DNA of 64,000 bases from CAVQGZ01 sp963712175 (lineage in GTDB: Bacteria > Actinomycetota > Actinomycetes > Jiangellales > Jiangellaceae). This document shows positions 8,568-17,890 of the stretch, one piece after another (the first letter of the stretch is position 1; every line of letters starts with the position of its first letter). Where the stretch lies: contig CAVQGZ010000004.1 of the NCBI GenBank assembly GCA_963712175.1, positions 744,001 through 808,000 of the forward strand, given 5' to 3'. The notes under the pieces are model-generated. The model did no database searches, was not told the DNA's origin, and was given only the letters and a program-made list of their open reading frames with translations. The translations under genes and the position numbers were made by a program.

Positions 8568-9221
8568 GTGAACACGCCGCCCGAGGTCACCGTCGCGGAC
8601 GTGCATGACGAGCCCTCCTTGATGCAGGCGCTGGGAGGGCGCAAGGGGCTGCTCGACTCGGCGCTGCCGGCTCTGACGTTCGTCATCACCTACCTGGCGA
8701 CCGGACAGCAGATGGGCGTGGCCCTGACGGCGGCCCTGGTCGTCGGTGGAGTGGTGGCTGGTCTGCGCCTGGTGCGGCGGGACTCGCTGCGCCACGTGGC
8801 CGCCGGCTTCGCGGGGGTGGCGCTGTCGGTCGTCGTGGCTCGCACCACCGGCCGCCCCGTGGACTACTTCTTGCCCAGCCTGCTGTCGAACACGGCTGCG
8901 GCACTCGCCTGGGCGGTCTCGATCTGGATCCGGCGTCCGCTGCTGGGTGTGGTCGTGGGTGGGGTGACCCGGTCCAAGGCCTGGCGAGAGGACCCGCGGC
9001 TGCTCTCGGCCTATCAACGCGCCAGCTGGATCTGGACGGCTTCCTTCGTCCTGCGCGTCGTCGTCATGACGCCGCTCTGGCTGAGCGACCAGCTGCTGGC
9101 GCTCGGCGTCGTCAAGGTCGTCATGGGATGGCCGATGGTGCTCGTGATCATCTGGCTGTCGTGGCAGGTCCTCGAGCCGGCCTACGTCGCCAGACGGCGC
9201 GAGGCCTCCTCGGTGACGTAA
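8568..9221 (+). CDS. DUF3159 membrane protein, copy 1
   Basis: 217-residue integral membrane protein with about five or six hydrophobic segments (for example LTFVITYLATG, ALTAALVVGGVVAGLRLV, AGFAGVALSVVVA and VLVIIWLSW). It belongs to the actinobacterial DUF3159 family, function unknown. The conserved RLVRRDSLRHV segment and the aromatic WREDPRLLSAYQRASWIW segment are shared with the paralogue at 9655. A small OB-fold gene sits between the two. Confidence 0.85.
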   Translation: MNTPPEVTVADVHDEPSLMQALGGRKGLLDSALPALTFVITYLATGQQMGVALTAALVVGGVVAGLRLVRRDSLRHVAAGFAGVALSVVVARTTGRPVDYFLPSLLSNTAAALAWAVSIWIRRPLLGVVVGGVTRSKAWREDPRLLSAYQRASWIWTASFVLRVVVMTPLWLSDQLLALGVVKVVMGWPMVLVIIWLSWQVLEPAYVARRREASSVT

Positions 9222-9224
9222 CCT
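9219..9224 (+). promoter_or_regulatory. -10 box of a leaderless promoter for the OB-fold gene
   Basis: TAACCT, overlapping the stop region of the preceding gene, is followed by 6 nt and GTG 9231. Confidence 0.45.
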
Positions 9225-9230
9225 TCTGCG

Positions 9231-9641
9231 GTGAGCGCGTCGACGTCGCAACCCGCCTCGGGCTCGAAGCCCTCGACAGGCCTTCGCGGGTTCTGGAACC
9301 GGTTGATCGCCCCGGCCGAGGAGCAGGACGCAGCGGCGCTGCTGGACACGACCGAGCAGCTCGGTCTGGTGCCGGCCACGGAGTGCCGCGACCGTCAGCG
9401 GGTCACGATCCACGGCTCCATCCGCTCCGTCCGGATGCTCCCTCGCGCCGGCTCGCCCTCCCTCGAGGCAGAGCTCTTCGACGGCAGCGGCTCGATCCTG
9501 CTTGTCTGGCTCGGTCGGCGCCGCATCCACGGGATCGAGTGCGGCCGCACGTTGACGGCGAGCGGTCTGGTGTCGATCACCGGTGACCGTCGCGTGGTGT
9601 ACAACCCCCGGTACGAGCTCGACCCGGCACCCTCGGCGTGA
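9231..9641 (+). CDS. OB-fold nucleic-acid-binding domain protein
   Basis: 136-residue protein with a single OB fold: after an N-terminal helix (LRGFWNRLIAP) the strands RVTIHGSIRSVRML, LEAELFDGSGSILLVWLG and RTLTASGLVSITGDRRVVYN follow the tRNA-anticodon/RecG-like OB pattern. The family is regularly found next to DUF3159 and TrkA genes in actinobacteria. Function is unknown; RNA or DNA binding is inferred from the fold only. Confidence 0.8.
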   Translation: MSASTSQPASGSKPSTGLRGFWNRLIAPAEEQDAAALLDTTEQLGLVPATECRDRQRVTIHGSIRSVRMLPRAGSPSLEAELFDGSGSILLVWLGRRRIHGIECGRTLTASGLVSITGDRRVVYNPRYELDPAPSA

Positions 9642-9654
9642 CAAGGGCCTGCCG

Positions 9655-10308
9655 GTGAACGACCGGCCGGGCGTCCGCGACGTCGCCGGCGAGCAGTTCC
9701 CGACCTCGTCGCTGATCAGCCGCGAGATGCTGATCGACTCGGGCCTGCCGACGGTGGTGTTCGTGACCGTCTACGCCCTCAACGGCCGCGAGCTGCCGTC
9801 GGCTCTGATCGCCGCACTCGGTGCCGGTGCGGTGCTGGCCGTTCTGCGACTGGTGCGGCGTGACTCCGTGCAGAACGTCGTCGCCGGGTTCGTGGCCGTG
9901 GGGGTCGCCGCCTGGTTCGCCAACCGCACAGGCCAGGCCGAGGACTTCTTCCTCCCCGGCATCGTCATCAACGTCGCCTACGGCCTGGCGTACCTGATCT
10001 CGATCGTTGTCCGGTGGCCGTTGCTCGGTGTGCTGGTCGGCCTTGCCACCGGGGAGGGCATGGCGTGGCGGCAGACCCCCTACCTGCTGCGCGCGTACAC
10101 GATCGCGTCCTGGTTCTGGGTCGCGATGTTCGGGATCAGGCTGTCGGTGCAGGTGCCGCTCTACCTGTCCGAGGGCGTCGTCGCGCTGGGTGTGGCCCGG
10201 GTCGTGATGGGGTGGCCGCTGTTCCTGTTGTGCCTGTGGCTGTCCTGGGTGGTCATCAAGAAGGCGCGGATGCAGCAGCGCGCGTTGGAGCAGAGCCCGG
10301 AGGCCTGA
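9655..10308 (+). CDS. DUF3159 membrane protein, copy 2
   Basis: 217-residue paralogue of the protein at 8568, with the same order of membrane segments and conserved RLVRRDSVQNVVAGF, GMAWRQTPYLLRAY and ARVVMGWPLFLLCLWLSW motifs. I start it at GTG 9655, 13 nt after the OB-fold gene; the frame is open 24 codons further upstream. The two copies differ enough to reflect an old duplication. The gene ends 5 bp from the convergent TrkA gene. Confidence 0.85.
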   Translation: MNDRPGVRDVAGEQFPTSSLISREMLIDSGLPTVVFVTVYALNGRELPSALIAALGAGAVLAVLRLVRRDSVQNVVAGFVAVGVAAWFANRTGQAEDFFLPGIVINVAYGLAYLISIVVRWPLLGVLVGLATGEGMAWRQTPYLLRAYTIASWFWVAMFGIRLSVQVPLYLSEGVVALGVARVVMGWPLFLLCLWLSWVVIKKARMQQRALEQSPEA

Positions 10309-10313
10309 GAGCC

Positions 10314-10982
10314 TCAGGTGCGGTGGTGCGGGGAGAGGAGGCTCTCCAGGGCCGGCTCACGTTCGGGTGCGGCCACCAGCAGCAGCTCGTCATGTGCCTC
10401 CAGCGGGAGGTCCTCTCGCGGCGTGTGCACGTGCCCGTCGCGGATCACCGCGACCAGCGTCGTGTCGACCGGCCATGGTGCATCGCCCACCCGGGTACCC
10501 ACGATGGGGGAGTCGTCGGGCAGCGTCAGCTCCACGAGATTCGCCTCGCCCTGCCGGAACGTGAAGAGGCGAACCAGGTCGCCGACGCTGACTGCCTCCT
10601 CGACCAGGGCGCTCATGATGCGCGGGGTCGACACGGCGACGTCCACGCCCCACGTCTCGGTGAACAGCCACTCGTTCTTGGGATGGTTGACGCGTGCCAC
10701 GACTCGGGGGACGCCGAACTCGGTCTTGGCGAGCAACGACACGACGAGGTTGACCTTGTCATCACCGGTCGCGGCGATGATGACCTGGCAACGGTCGAGT
10801 GCCGCCTCCTCCAGCGACGACAGCTCGCAGGCGTCCTGCAGCAGCCACTCGGCGCGCGGCACCGCGGCCGACTTGATTGCCTTGGCGTCGCGGTCGATGA
10901 GCAACACCTCGTGCCCGTTGTCGAGAAGCTCGCTGGCGATGGACCGTCCCACGTTCCCGGCCCCGGCGATGGCGACCCGCAT
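10314..10982 (-). CDS. TrkA family potassium uptake regulator, second of pair
   Basis: 222 residues: an RCK_N Rossmann domain with the nucleotide motif GAGNVGRSIA and the acidic end of strand 2 (LLIDRD), then an RCK_C domain from about residue 140 (LVELTLPDDSPIVGTRVGD). Such proteins gate K+ channels or transporters by binding NAD(H) or ATP and, through RCK_C, sometimes c-di-AMP. Its ATG overlaps the stop of the upstream trkA-like gene in an ATGA arrangement, so the two subunits are translationally coupled and likely form a hetero-oligomer (CeoBC-like). Confidence 0.88.
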   Translation of the reverse strand: MRVAIAGAGNVGRSIASELLDNGHEVLLIDRDAKAIKSAAVPRAEWLLQDACELSSLEEAALDRCQVIIAATGDDKVNLVVSLLAKTEFGVPRVVARVNHPKNEWLFTETWGVDVAVSTPRIMSALVEEAVSVGDLVRLFTFRQGEANLVELTLPDDSPIVGTRVGDAPWPVDTTLVAVIRDGHVHTPREDLPLEAHDELLLVAAPEREPALESLLSPHHRT

Positions 10983-11641
10983 CAGACCTCCGCATTGTTG
11001 GAGAGGATGTCCACCACGTCGGAGGCGTCGTCGGCCGGCAGCACTGCGTGCACGATGTCCCCGTCCTGCACCACGGTGTCCCCGGTGGGCACGAGCCCCG
11101 AGCCCAAACGGGTGAGGAAGGCCACGCGCGCGCCGCTGGAGCGCTCGAGCTCACGCACCGACCGACCGCGCCAGCTGGGGTCGATGTCGATCTCGGCCAG
11201 GCGGACCTGGCCGGACGGGTCGGTCCAGTGGGTGCTGCTTCCTTGCGGCACCAGGCGGCGGATCAGCTGGTCCGCCGTCCACCCGACGGTGGCGACGGTG
11301 GGGATGCCGAGACGCTCGAACACCTCGGCTCGCCCTTGGTCGTAGATGCGGGCGGCGACGTTGTCGACGCCGAACTCCTCGCGCGCGACCCTCGTGGCGA
11401 TGATGTTGGAGTTGTCGCCGCTGCTCACCGCGGCGAAGGCGTCAGCCTTCTCGATGCCGGCACGGCGCAGCACGTCCGGGTCGAACCCGACACCGGTCAC
11501 GGTTCGCCCCTCGAACGTCGGCCCGAGGCGCCGGAACGAGTCCGGGTCCTGGTCGATGACCGACACCTGGTGCCCCATGTCCTCCAGGGCATTGGCCAGC
11601 GTCGCCCCGACTCGGCCACACCCCAGGATCACCACATTCAC
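10982..11641 (-). CDS. TrkA family potassium uptake regulator, first of pair
   Basis: 219 residues, same RCK_N plus RCK_C layout: GCGRVGATLANAL at the N terminus and LAEIDIDPSWRGRSVREL at the start of RCK_C. The frame is open to 11746, but GTG 11641 starts exactly at the Rossmann strand (NVVILGCG) and has AAGGAGG about 9 nt upstream, so I use it. It is divergent from the APC permease at 11753 with a 111-bp shared promoter region, which suggests that the permease is the transporter it controls. Confidence 0.88.
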   Translation of the reverse strand: MNVVILGCGRVGATLANALEDMGHQVSVIDQDPDSFRRLGPTFEGRTVTGVGFDPDVLRRAGIEKADAFAAVSSGDNSNIIATRVAREEFGVDNVAARIYDQGRAEVFERLGIPTVATVGWTADQLIRRLVPQGSSTHWTDPSGQVRLAEIDIDPSWRGRSVRELERSSGARVAFLTRLGSGLVPTGDTVVQDGDIVHAVLPADDASDVVDILSNNAEV

Positions 11642-11740
11642 GCCGTCATCCTCCTTCTCGACGCCGACGCTACACAAGCGGCGGCCGGGCTCTGGCGCCC
11701 TTTGGGAGTGGTCCGCGCACACCGGGCGGGTTCTGGTCCC

Positions 11741-11746
11741 TAGCAT
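11741..11746 (+). promoter_or_regulatory. -10 box of a leaderless promoter for the APC permease
   Basis: TAGCAT is followed by 6 nt and GTG 11753. Confidence 0.45.
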
Positions 11747-11752
11747 CAGGGT

Positions 11753-13753
11753 GTGTCCAGGCTGACCGAGGTCTCCAAGCGGGTCGTTCTCGGCCGCAAG
11801 GTCCGCTCCAACGCCGAGGCACGCCGCACTCTCTCCAAGCGGGTGGCCGTGCCTGTGTTCGGCTCCGACGGCCTCTCGTCGTTGGCCTACTCGCCGGACG
11901 AGATCCTGCTCACGCTGGCTGCCGCGGGCGTGGCGGCCTACGCGTACTCGTTGCCCGTGGCGATCGCTGTCGCGGGCGTGCTCGTCGTCGTGTCCGCGTC
12001 CTACCGGCAGACAGCGCAGGAGTACCCCGCCGGTGGTGGCGACTACGAGGTGGCGTCAGCCAACCTCGGTCCACGGGCGGCGCTCCTCGTCGGAAGCGCC
12101 ATGCTCGTCGACTACGTTCTGGTGCTGGCCGTCTCGCTGGCCTCGGCCTCGCACTACCTCGCCTCGGCCTGGCCCGCCCTGAAGGGGCAGGAGACGGCGG
12201 TAGCCCTTGTCGGCACCGTGCTGCTCGTGCTCGTGAACCTGCGCGGGGTCCGACGGTGGCGCCCGCTGACCGCCGTCCCTGCCTACCTCTTCGTCCTCGC
12301 GATCGGCCTCGTGGTCGCCTGGGGTTGGGTACGCACGCTCGCCGGAGACCCGCCGGTGGCCGAGAGTGCGGCGCTGGAGGTGCTGCCGGCCGGCGAGGCC
12401 GGGATGGCCGTGACGGGCCTGGCCCTGGGGATCCTCGTGCTGCGGTCGTTCGCCGTCGGGTCGGTGAGCCTCACGGGGGTGCAGACGGTCGTGTCGGCGG
12501 CTGGGTACTTCCGCAAGCCGCGCGGTCCGAACACCGGGTGGGCCGTCCTGTTCCTCGGCGCGCTCGGCGGTGCGCTGCTGATCGCCGTGATCGGCTTGGC
12601 AAGGGTGGCGAACGTGCGGTTCGTCGAGGACCCGAGTACCCAGCTGCTGATCGACGGCGCTCCGGTGCCCGCGGACTACGACCAGGTGCCGGTTCTCGGG
12701 CAGCTGGCTCGAGCGGTCTTCGACGACGTCTCGTTCGCCTTCGTCGTCGCCGAGATCGCCGCTGTGCTGATCCTGGTCATGGCAGCGCACGTGGCGTTCA
12801 CGAGCTTCCCGGTCCTGGGCTCGATGCTGGCGCGTGACGGGTACCTGCCGCGGGCGTTGCACACCCGCAGCGACCGCCTGGCGTTCTCCAACGGCATCCT
12901 GTCTCTCGGAGTGGTCGCCGCTGTGCTGCTGGTCGCCGTCGATACCTCGGTGACGGCGCTGGTGCAGATGTACATCGTCGGGGTGTTCGTCTCGTTCACC
13001 GTGAGCCAGGCGGGGATGGTGCGCCACTGGGGACGCCGGCTCCGTCCGGAACGACGCCCCGAGCAACGCCGCGTGATCCAGCGCCGCCGGCTGCTGACCG
13101 TGTTGGGCCTGGTGCTGAGCGCTGTCGTCCTGGTGGTCGTCCTGGTCTCGAAGTTCGCGCTCGGCGCCTGGGTCGCCGTGGCGCTCATGGGGCTGTCGTA
13201 CTCGGCGATGAGCCTGGTGCACCGGCACTACGACGCCGTGGCGGACGAGGTGGCGATCGACGGCGCGAGCAGCAGGGTGACCCTGCCGTCGCGCGTTCAC
13301 GCCATCGTGCTGGTGGCGCACGTGAACCGAACCTCGATGCGGGCCGTGACCTACGCCCGCGCTGCCAACCCGGACGTGCTCGAGGGTGTCACGGTCGACG
13401 TCGACCCGCGTTCGACGCGTGCGCTGATGGATGACTGGGACCGCTACGACATCCCGGTGCCGTTGCGGGTGCTCGACTCCCCGTACCGGGAGATCACGCG
13501 CCCCGTCCTGGAGTATGTGCGCGGCATCCAGCGCGCCAGCCCCCGTGATGTCGTCGCCGTCTTCGTGCCCGAGTACGTGGTGCGCCACCGCTGGGAGCGA
13601 CTGCTGCACAACACGAGCACGGCGAAGCTCGTCGAGCAGCTGTCGGCGATGCGCGGCGTCATGATCACGCGCGTTCCGTGGCAGAGCGAGGACAACGACG
13701 GCTCTCTCCCGGACGAGCCCGTGGTGCGTCGTGCGCCCCCGAGACGACGGTGA
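11753..13753 (+). CDS. APC family permease, probable K+ transporter (KimA-like)
   Basis: 666-residue transporter with twelve or so membrane helices (about residues 45-490) and a roughly 170-residue soluble C-terminal domain that resembles a universal-stress-type alpha/beta fold (VHAIVLVAHVNRTSMRAVTYA). The N-terminal FGSDGLSSLAYSPDEILLTL and YPAGGGDYEVASANLG motifs match the APC branch that includes the c-di-AMP-regulated K+ importer KimA. Genomic context supports K+ transport: two TrkA-type regulators are divergent from it. Its stop overlaps the GTG of the methyltransferase gene. Substrate is inferred, not proven. Confidence 0.82.
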   Translation: MSRLTEVSKRVVLGRKVRSNAEARRTLSKRVAVPVFGSDGLSSLAYSPDEILLTLAAAGVAAYAYSLPVAIAVAGVLVVVSASYRQTAQEYPAGGGDYEVASANLGPRAALLVGSAMLVDYVLVLAVSLASASHYLASAWPALKGQETAVALVGTVLLVLVNLRGVRRWRPLTAVPAYLFVLAIGLVVAWGWVRTLAGDPPVAESAALEVLPAGEAGMAVTGLALGILVLRSFAVGSVSLTGVQTVVSAAGYFRKPRGPNTGWAVLFLGALGGALLIAVIGLARVANVRFVEDPSTQLLIDGAPVPADYDQVPVLGQLARAVFDDVSFAFVVAEIAAVLILVMAAHVAFTSFPVLGSMLARDGYLPRALHTRSDRLAFSNGILSLGVVAAVLLVAVDTSVTALVQMYIVGVFVSFTVSQAGMVRHWGRRLRPERRPEQRRVIQRRRLLTVLGLVLSAVVLVVVLVSKFALGAWVAVALMGLSYSAMSLVHRHYDAVADEVAIDGASSRVTLPSRVHAIVLVAHVNRTSMRAVTYARAANPDVLEGVTVDVDPRSTRALMDDWDRYDIPVPLRVLDSPYREITRPVLEYVRGIQRASPRDVVAVFVPEYVVRHRWERLLHNTSTAKLVEQLSAMRGVMITRVPWQSEDNDGSLPDEPVVRRAPPRRR

Positions 13754-15019
13754 GCGATCCCTCCGCGACGGCAGATGGAGGTTCCACCGTCGAGCTGAGC
13801 GTCGGTCGAGTCGCCCACGGCGGGCACTGCGTGGCCCGGCTCGACGGCCGGGTGGTCTTCGTGCGTCACGCCCTGCCCGGTGAGCGGGTGCTGGCCAGGC
13901 TGACGGAGTCGTCACCCGACGCGCGGTTCTGGCGCGCCGACGCCGTCGACGTCCTCGAGGCGTCGCCGGACAGAGTGGCCTCGCGGTGTCCGGCTGCTGG
14001 ACCGGGTGGGTGCGGGGGTTGCGACTGGCAGCACGTCGACCTGGCTGCCCAGCGCCGCCTCAAGGCGGCCGTCGTCGCCGAGATGCTGCAACGACTGGCC
14101 GGGCTCGACGTGTCAGCCGAGGACGTCCACGTCGAGGCGGTCCCCGGTGATCAGGACGGGCTGGCGTGGCGTACCCGGATGCGCCTCGCCGTCGGTCCGG
14201 ACGGGCGCGCCGGGCTGCGCGCACACCGGTCGCACACCGTGGTCGCGCTGGATGACTGCCCGCTGGCCCACCCCGGCCTTCAGATGCCGGACGTGCTGGC
14301 GCAGCCCTGGCAGACCGACCGCGACGTGCTGGTCGCCGGTGGGGACGGCCAGCCACCGACGGTCCAGGCCGTGCGGGGACGCACGCTCGAGACCAGCCGC
14401 GGGCCCTCCCGCCGATCGGAGCATGCAGCGGGCCGGCGGTGGCGAGTGAGCGGGGCCGGCTTCTGGCAGGTGCACCCAGGGGTGGCGGACGCGCTGGTCG
14501 ATGCGGTGCGGCAGGCGCTGGCGCCGCAGCCTGGCGAGTCGCTCCTGGACCTCTACAGCGGGGTGGGTCTGTTCGCCGGCTCGCTGGCCCCCGTGCTCGG
14601 TCGAGAGCAGCCAGGTGGTCGCAGTCGAGTCCGATGCCGGCGCGGTGCGCGACGCTCGACGCAACCTGCACGACGTGCCGCAGGTGCGCCTGGAGCAGCA
14701 GCGCGTCGACCGCTACCTGCGCTCGCCGACGGCTCCGGACGTGGTGGACCTCGTCGTGCTGGACCCACCCCGTTCCGGTGCCGGCTCCGCGGTGTGTGCG
14801 GCCATCGCGCAGCGACAGCCTCGGTGTGTCGCCTACGTCGCGTGTGACCCCGCCGCCCTGGCCCGCGACCTGCGCACGTTCACCGGTCTCGGCTACGGCA
14901 TGACACGGCTGCGGGCCTTCGACGCGTTTCCGATGACCCACCACGTCGAGTGTGTGGCGACACTGCAGCGCGACGCGACGGACGGCAGGATGGTTGTCGG
15001 GAGCACAACCCAGGCGTAG
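13750..15019 (+). pseudogene. TRAM-domain class I SAM-dependent RNA methyltransferase (TrmA/RumA family), single frameshift
   Basis: Uridine-C5 methyltransferase type enzyme. The N-terminal TRAM domain (VELSVGRVAHGGHCVARLDG) is followed by Fe-S cysteines (SRCPAAGPGGCGGCDWQH plus a later DDCPL) and a methyltransferase domain with FWQVHPGVAD and LLDLYSGVGLFAGSLAP. The frame then breaks around 14600-14612; the remaining VVAVESDAGAVRDARRN, VVLDPPRSGAG and YVACDPAALARDL (catalytic Cys) are encoded in the next frame up to 15019. Removing one base gives a continuous APVLGESSQVVAVESD. All catalytic parts are intact, so this is a single indel, possibly a sequence error. GTG at 13750 overlaps the permease stop. 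Confidence 0.82.
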
Positions 15020-15022
15020 AGT
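14994..15022 (+). promoter_or_regulatory. probable acnA promoter
   Basis: A -35-like TTGTCG (14994-14999) and a -10-like TAGAGT (15017-15022) are separated by 17 bp. The predicted start point, about 15029, falls inside the palindromic operator at 15026-15049. Confidence 0.45.
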
Positions 15023-15025
15023 CAG

Positions 15026-15049
15026 ATTTATCTTGACGTCAAGATAAAT
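15026..15049. promoter_or_regulatory. perfect 24-bp palindrome, probable operator of acnA
   Basis: The half-site ATTTATCTTGAC is followed by its exact reverse complement with no spacer. It is AT-rich against a very GC-rich background and lies 21 bp before the aconitase start, overlapping the predicted transcript start. This is the geometry of a homodimeric repressor site. I do not know which regulator binds it; none is encoded next to it. Confidence 0.7.
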
Positions 15050-15070
15050 TGTCGGAGGACAGGAGACAGC

Positions 15071-17890
15071 GTGGACAGCTTCGGATCGCACGGCACCCTG
15101 CAGGTGGGCGAGAGGGCCTACACGATCGCCCGGCTGGCAGCAGCGGGGGACACCTCGCGCCTGCCGTTCAGCCTCAAGGTGCTGCTGGAGAACCTGCTGC
15201 GCACCGAGGACGGCGCCAACATCACCGCCGACGACATCCGTGCCCTCGTCGACTGGGACCCGACCGCCGAGCCGTCCACGGAGATCCAGTTCACCCCCGC
15301 GCGGGTGATCATGCAGGACTTCACCGGTGTCCCCGCGGTGGTCGACCTCGCGACCATGCGCGAGGCCGTCGCCGAGCTCGGGGGAGACCCGGCCTCGATC
15401 AACCCTCTTGCTCCGGCCGAGCTCGTCATCGACCACTCCGTCATCGCCGACCTGTTCGGCACCCCGCAGGCGTTCGGGGCCAACGTCGACCTCGAGTACG
15501 AGCGCAACAAGGAGCGCTACCAGTTCCTGCGCTGGGGCCAGGGCGCCTTCGACGAGTTCAAGGTCGTGCCCCCGGGCACCGGCATCGTTCACCAGGTCAA
15601 CATCGAGCACCTCGCCCGCGTGACGATGGTGCGTGACCGCGACGGCTCGACCTGGGCGTACCCCGACACCTGCGTGGGCACCGACTCCCACACCACCATG
15701 GTCAACGGCATCGGCGTCGTCGGCTGGGGCGTGGGTGGCATCGAGGCCGAGGCGGCGATGCTGGGCCAGCCGGTCAGCATGCTCATCCCCCGGGTGGTGG
15801 GCTTCAAGCTGCACGGCTCGATGCCCGACGGAGCTACGGCGACCGACCTGGTGCTCACGATCACCGAGATGCTGCGTCGCCACGGTGTCGTCGGCAAGTT
15901 CGTCGAGTTCTACGGTCCGGGCGTCAGCGCCGTCCCGCTGGCCAACCGGGCAACGATCGGCAACATGAGCCCCGAGTACGGCTCGACCATCGCGGTCTTC
16001 CCGATCGACGAGGAGACCACGCGCTACATGCGTCTGACCGGGCGCAGCGACGAGCAGGTCGCCCTCGTCGAGGCCTACGCGCGCGAGCAGGGCCTCTGGC
16101 ACGACCCGACCGTCGAGCCCGAGTACAGCGAGTACCTGGAGCTGGACCTGTCCACCATCGTGGCGTCCATCGCCGGCCCCAAGCGGCCGCAGGACCGCAT
16201 CGAGCTCACGTCAGCAGCCGCCGCGTTCTCCTCGGCGGTGCTCGACTACGTGAGCCACGAGGAGTCCGGCAGCGAGTCGGCACTCGATGAGGGCCTCGAG
16301 GAGAGCTTCCCCGCCAGCGACCCGGTCGCTGTCGACGCCTCCGAGCCTGCGCCCGCCCTGCCGCACCACTCGGCGGTGGCGGCTCCGGAGAACCGTCCGT
16401 CGCGGCCGACCCCGGTGACTCTCGAGGACGGCACCCAGTTCGTGCTCGACCACGGAGCGGTGGTGATCGCCGCCATCACCTCGTGCACCAACACCTCCAA
16501 CCCGTCGGTGATGATCGGGGCCGCGCTGCTGGCCAAGAAGGCTGTCGAACGCGGGCTCGCCCGACGTCCCTGGGTGAAGACGACGCTGGCTCCTGGCTCG
16601 AAGGTCGTCATGGACTACTACGACCGAGCCGGGCTGACCCCGTACCTGGAGAAGCTGGGCTTCCACCTGGTCGGGTACGGGTGCACCACGTGCATCGGCA
16701 ACTCCGGACCCCTGCCTGCGGAGGTTTCGGCGGCGGTGCAGGAGGCCGACCTCGCCGTGACGTCCGTCCTGTCCGGCAACCGCAACTTCGAGGGTCGGAT
16801 CAACCCCGACGTGAAGATGAACTACCTGGCCAGCCCTCCGCTGGTGGTGGCATACGCACTCGCCGGATCGATGGCCCTGGACATCACCTCCGAGCCGCTG
16901 GGCATCGGTTCGGACTCCCAGCCGGTGTACCTGCGCGACATCTGGCCGTCGCCGGCGGAGATCCAGGAGGTCATCGACTCCTCGATCGCCAGCGAGATGT
17001 TCACGCGCGACTACGCCGACGTCTTCGCCGGGGACGAGCGGTGGCAGACGTTGCCCACCCCCACGGGGCAGACGTTCGAGTGGGCCGACGACTCGACCTA
17101 CGTCCGCAAGGCGCCGTACTTCGACGGCATGAGGCCTGAGCCGACGCCGGTGACCGACATCGATGGCGCGCGAGTGCTGGCCAGGCTCGGTGACTCCGTC
17201 ACGACCGACCACATCTCGCCGGCCGGTGCGATCAAGGCCGACAGCCCCGCAGGGGAGTACCTGAGCTCGCACGGGGTCGCGCGGCGCGACTTCAACTCGT
17301 ACGGCTCGCGCCGGGGCAACCACGAGGTGATGATCCGCGGGACGTTCGCCAACATCCGCCTGCGCAACCAGATCGCCCCAGGTACCGAGGGCGGGTTCAC
17401 GCGAGACTTCACCCGGGGGGGAAGCGCCGCGGAGGCGCCGGTGACCACGATCTACGACGCCTCGGTGGCCTATGCCGAGGCCGGCACGCCATTGGTGGTT
17501 CTGGCGGGCACGGAGTACGGCTCGGGGTCGTCGCGGGACTGGGCCGCCAAGGGGACGGCTTTGCTGGGCGTCCGGGCTGTGATCGCGGAGTCCTACGAGC
17601 GGATCCACCGCTCGAACCTCATCGGCATGGGGGTGCTGCCGCTGCAGTTCCCGGCCGGGGAGGACGCGGACTCGCTCGGGCTGACCGGGGAGGAGACCTT
17701 CGCGATCAGTGGGGTCACGGCGCTGAACGACGGGTCGATCCCGTCCACCGTGCATGTGGTCGCGACGTCCGAGGACGGCGCGACGACCGAGTTCGACGCA
17801 CTCCTGCGCATCGACACCCCCGGCGAGGCCGACTACTACCGCAACGGCGGGATCATGCCGTACGTGCTCCGCCAGCTGATTGCCCCCTGA
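15071..17890 (+). CDS. acnA: aconitate hydratase A
   Basis: TCA-cycle enzyme converting citrate to isocitrate through a [4Fe-4S] cluster; 939 residues, usual for actinobacterial AcnA. Cluster cysteines are visible in AAITSCTNTSNPSV and GCTTCIGNSGPL; the C-terminal swivel domain contains GDSVTTDHISPAG and AGTEYGSGSSRDWAAKG with the active-site Ser/Arg. Near residue 400 there is the acidic linker LDEGLEESFPASDP typical of the actinobacterial form. GTG at 15071 has GGAGGACAGGAG upstream. Expression is probably controlled by the palindromic operator in its promoter. Confidence 0.95.
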   Translation: MDSFGSHGTLQVGERAYTIARLAAAGDTSRLPFSLKVLLENLLRTEDGANITADDIRALVDWDPTAEPSTEIQFTPARVIMQDFTGVPAVVDLATMREAVAELGGDPASINPLAPAELVIDHSVIADLFGTPQAFGANVDLEYERNKERYQFLRWGQGAFDEFKVVPPGTGIVHQVNIEHLARVTMVRDRDGSTWAYPDTCVGTDSHTTMVNGIGVVGWGVGGIEAEAAMLGQPVSMLIPRVVGFKLHGSMPDGATATDLVLTITEMLRRHGVVGKFVEFYGPGVSAVPLANRATIGNMSPEYGSTIAVFPIDEETTRYMRLTGRSDEQVALVEAYAREQGLWHDPTVEPEYSEYLELDLSTIVASIAGPKRPQDRIELTSAAAAFSSAVLDYVSHEESGSESALDEGLEESFPASDPVAVDASEPAPALPHHSAVAAPENRPSRPTPVTLEDGTQFVLDHGAVVIAAITSCTNTSNPSVMIGAALLAKKAVERGLARRPWVKTTLAPGSKVVMDYYDRAGLTPYLEKLGFHLVGYGCTTCIGNSGPLPAEVSAAVQEADLAVTSVLSGNRNFEGRINPDVKMNYLASPPLVVAYALAGSMALDITSEPLGIGSDSQPVYLRDIWPSPAEIQEVIDSSIASEMFTRDYADVFAGDERWQTLPTPTGQTFEWADDSTYVRKAPYFDGMRPEPTPVTDIDGARVLARLGDSVTTDHISPAGAIKADSPAGEYLSSHGVARRDFNSYGSRRGNHEVMIRGTFANIRLRNQIAPGTEGGFTRDFTRGGSAAEAPVTTIYDASVAYAEAGTPLVVLAGTEYGSGSSRDWAAKGTALLGVRAVIAESYERIHRSNLIGMGVLPLQFPAGEDADSLGLTGEETFAISGVTALNDGSIPSTVHVVATSEDGATTEFDALLRIDTPGEADYYRNGGIMPYVLRQLIAP

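Noticed and set aside
12056..13915. A 619-codon open frame on the minus strand inside the APC permease gene
   Set aside because: It is a GC-rich shadow of the permease in the opposite strand with Arg/His/Pro-biased composition and no family similarity; the same holds for other long antisense frames such as 14060-16102, 16211-18190 and 19071-20819.
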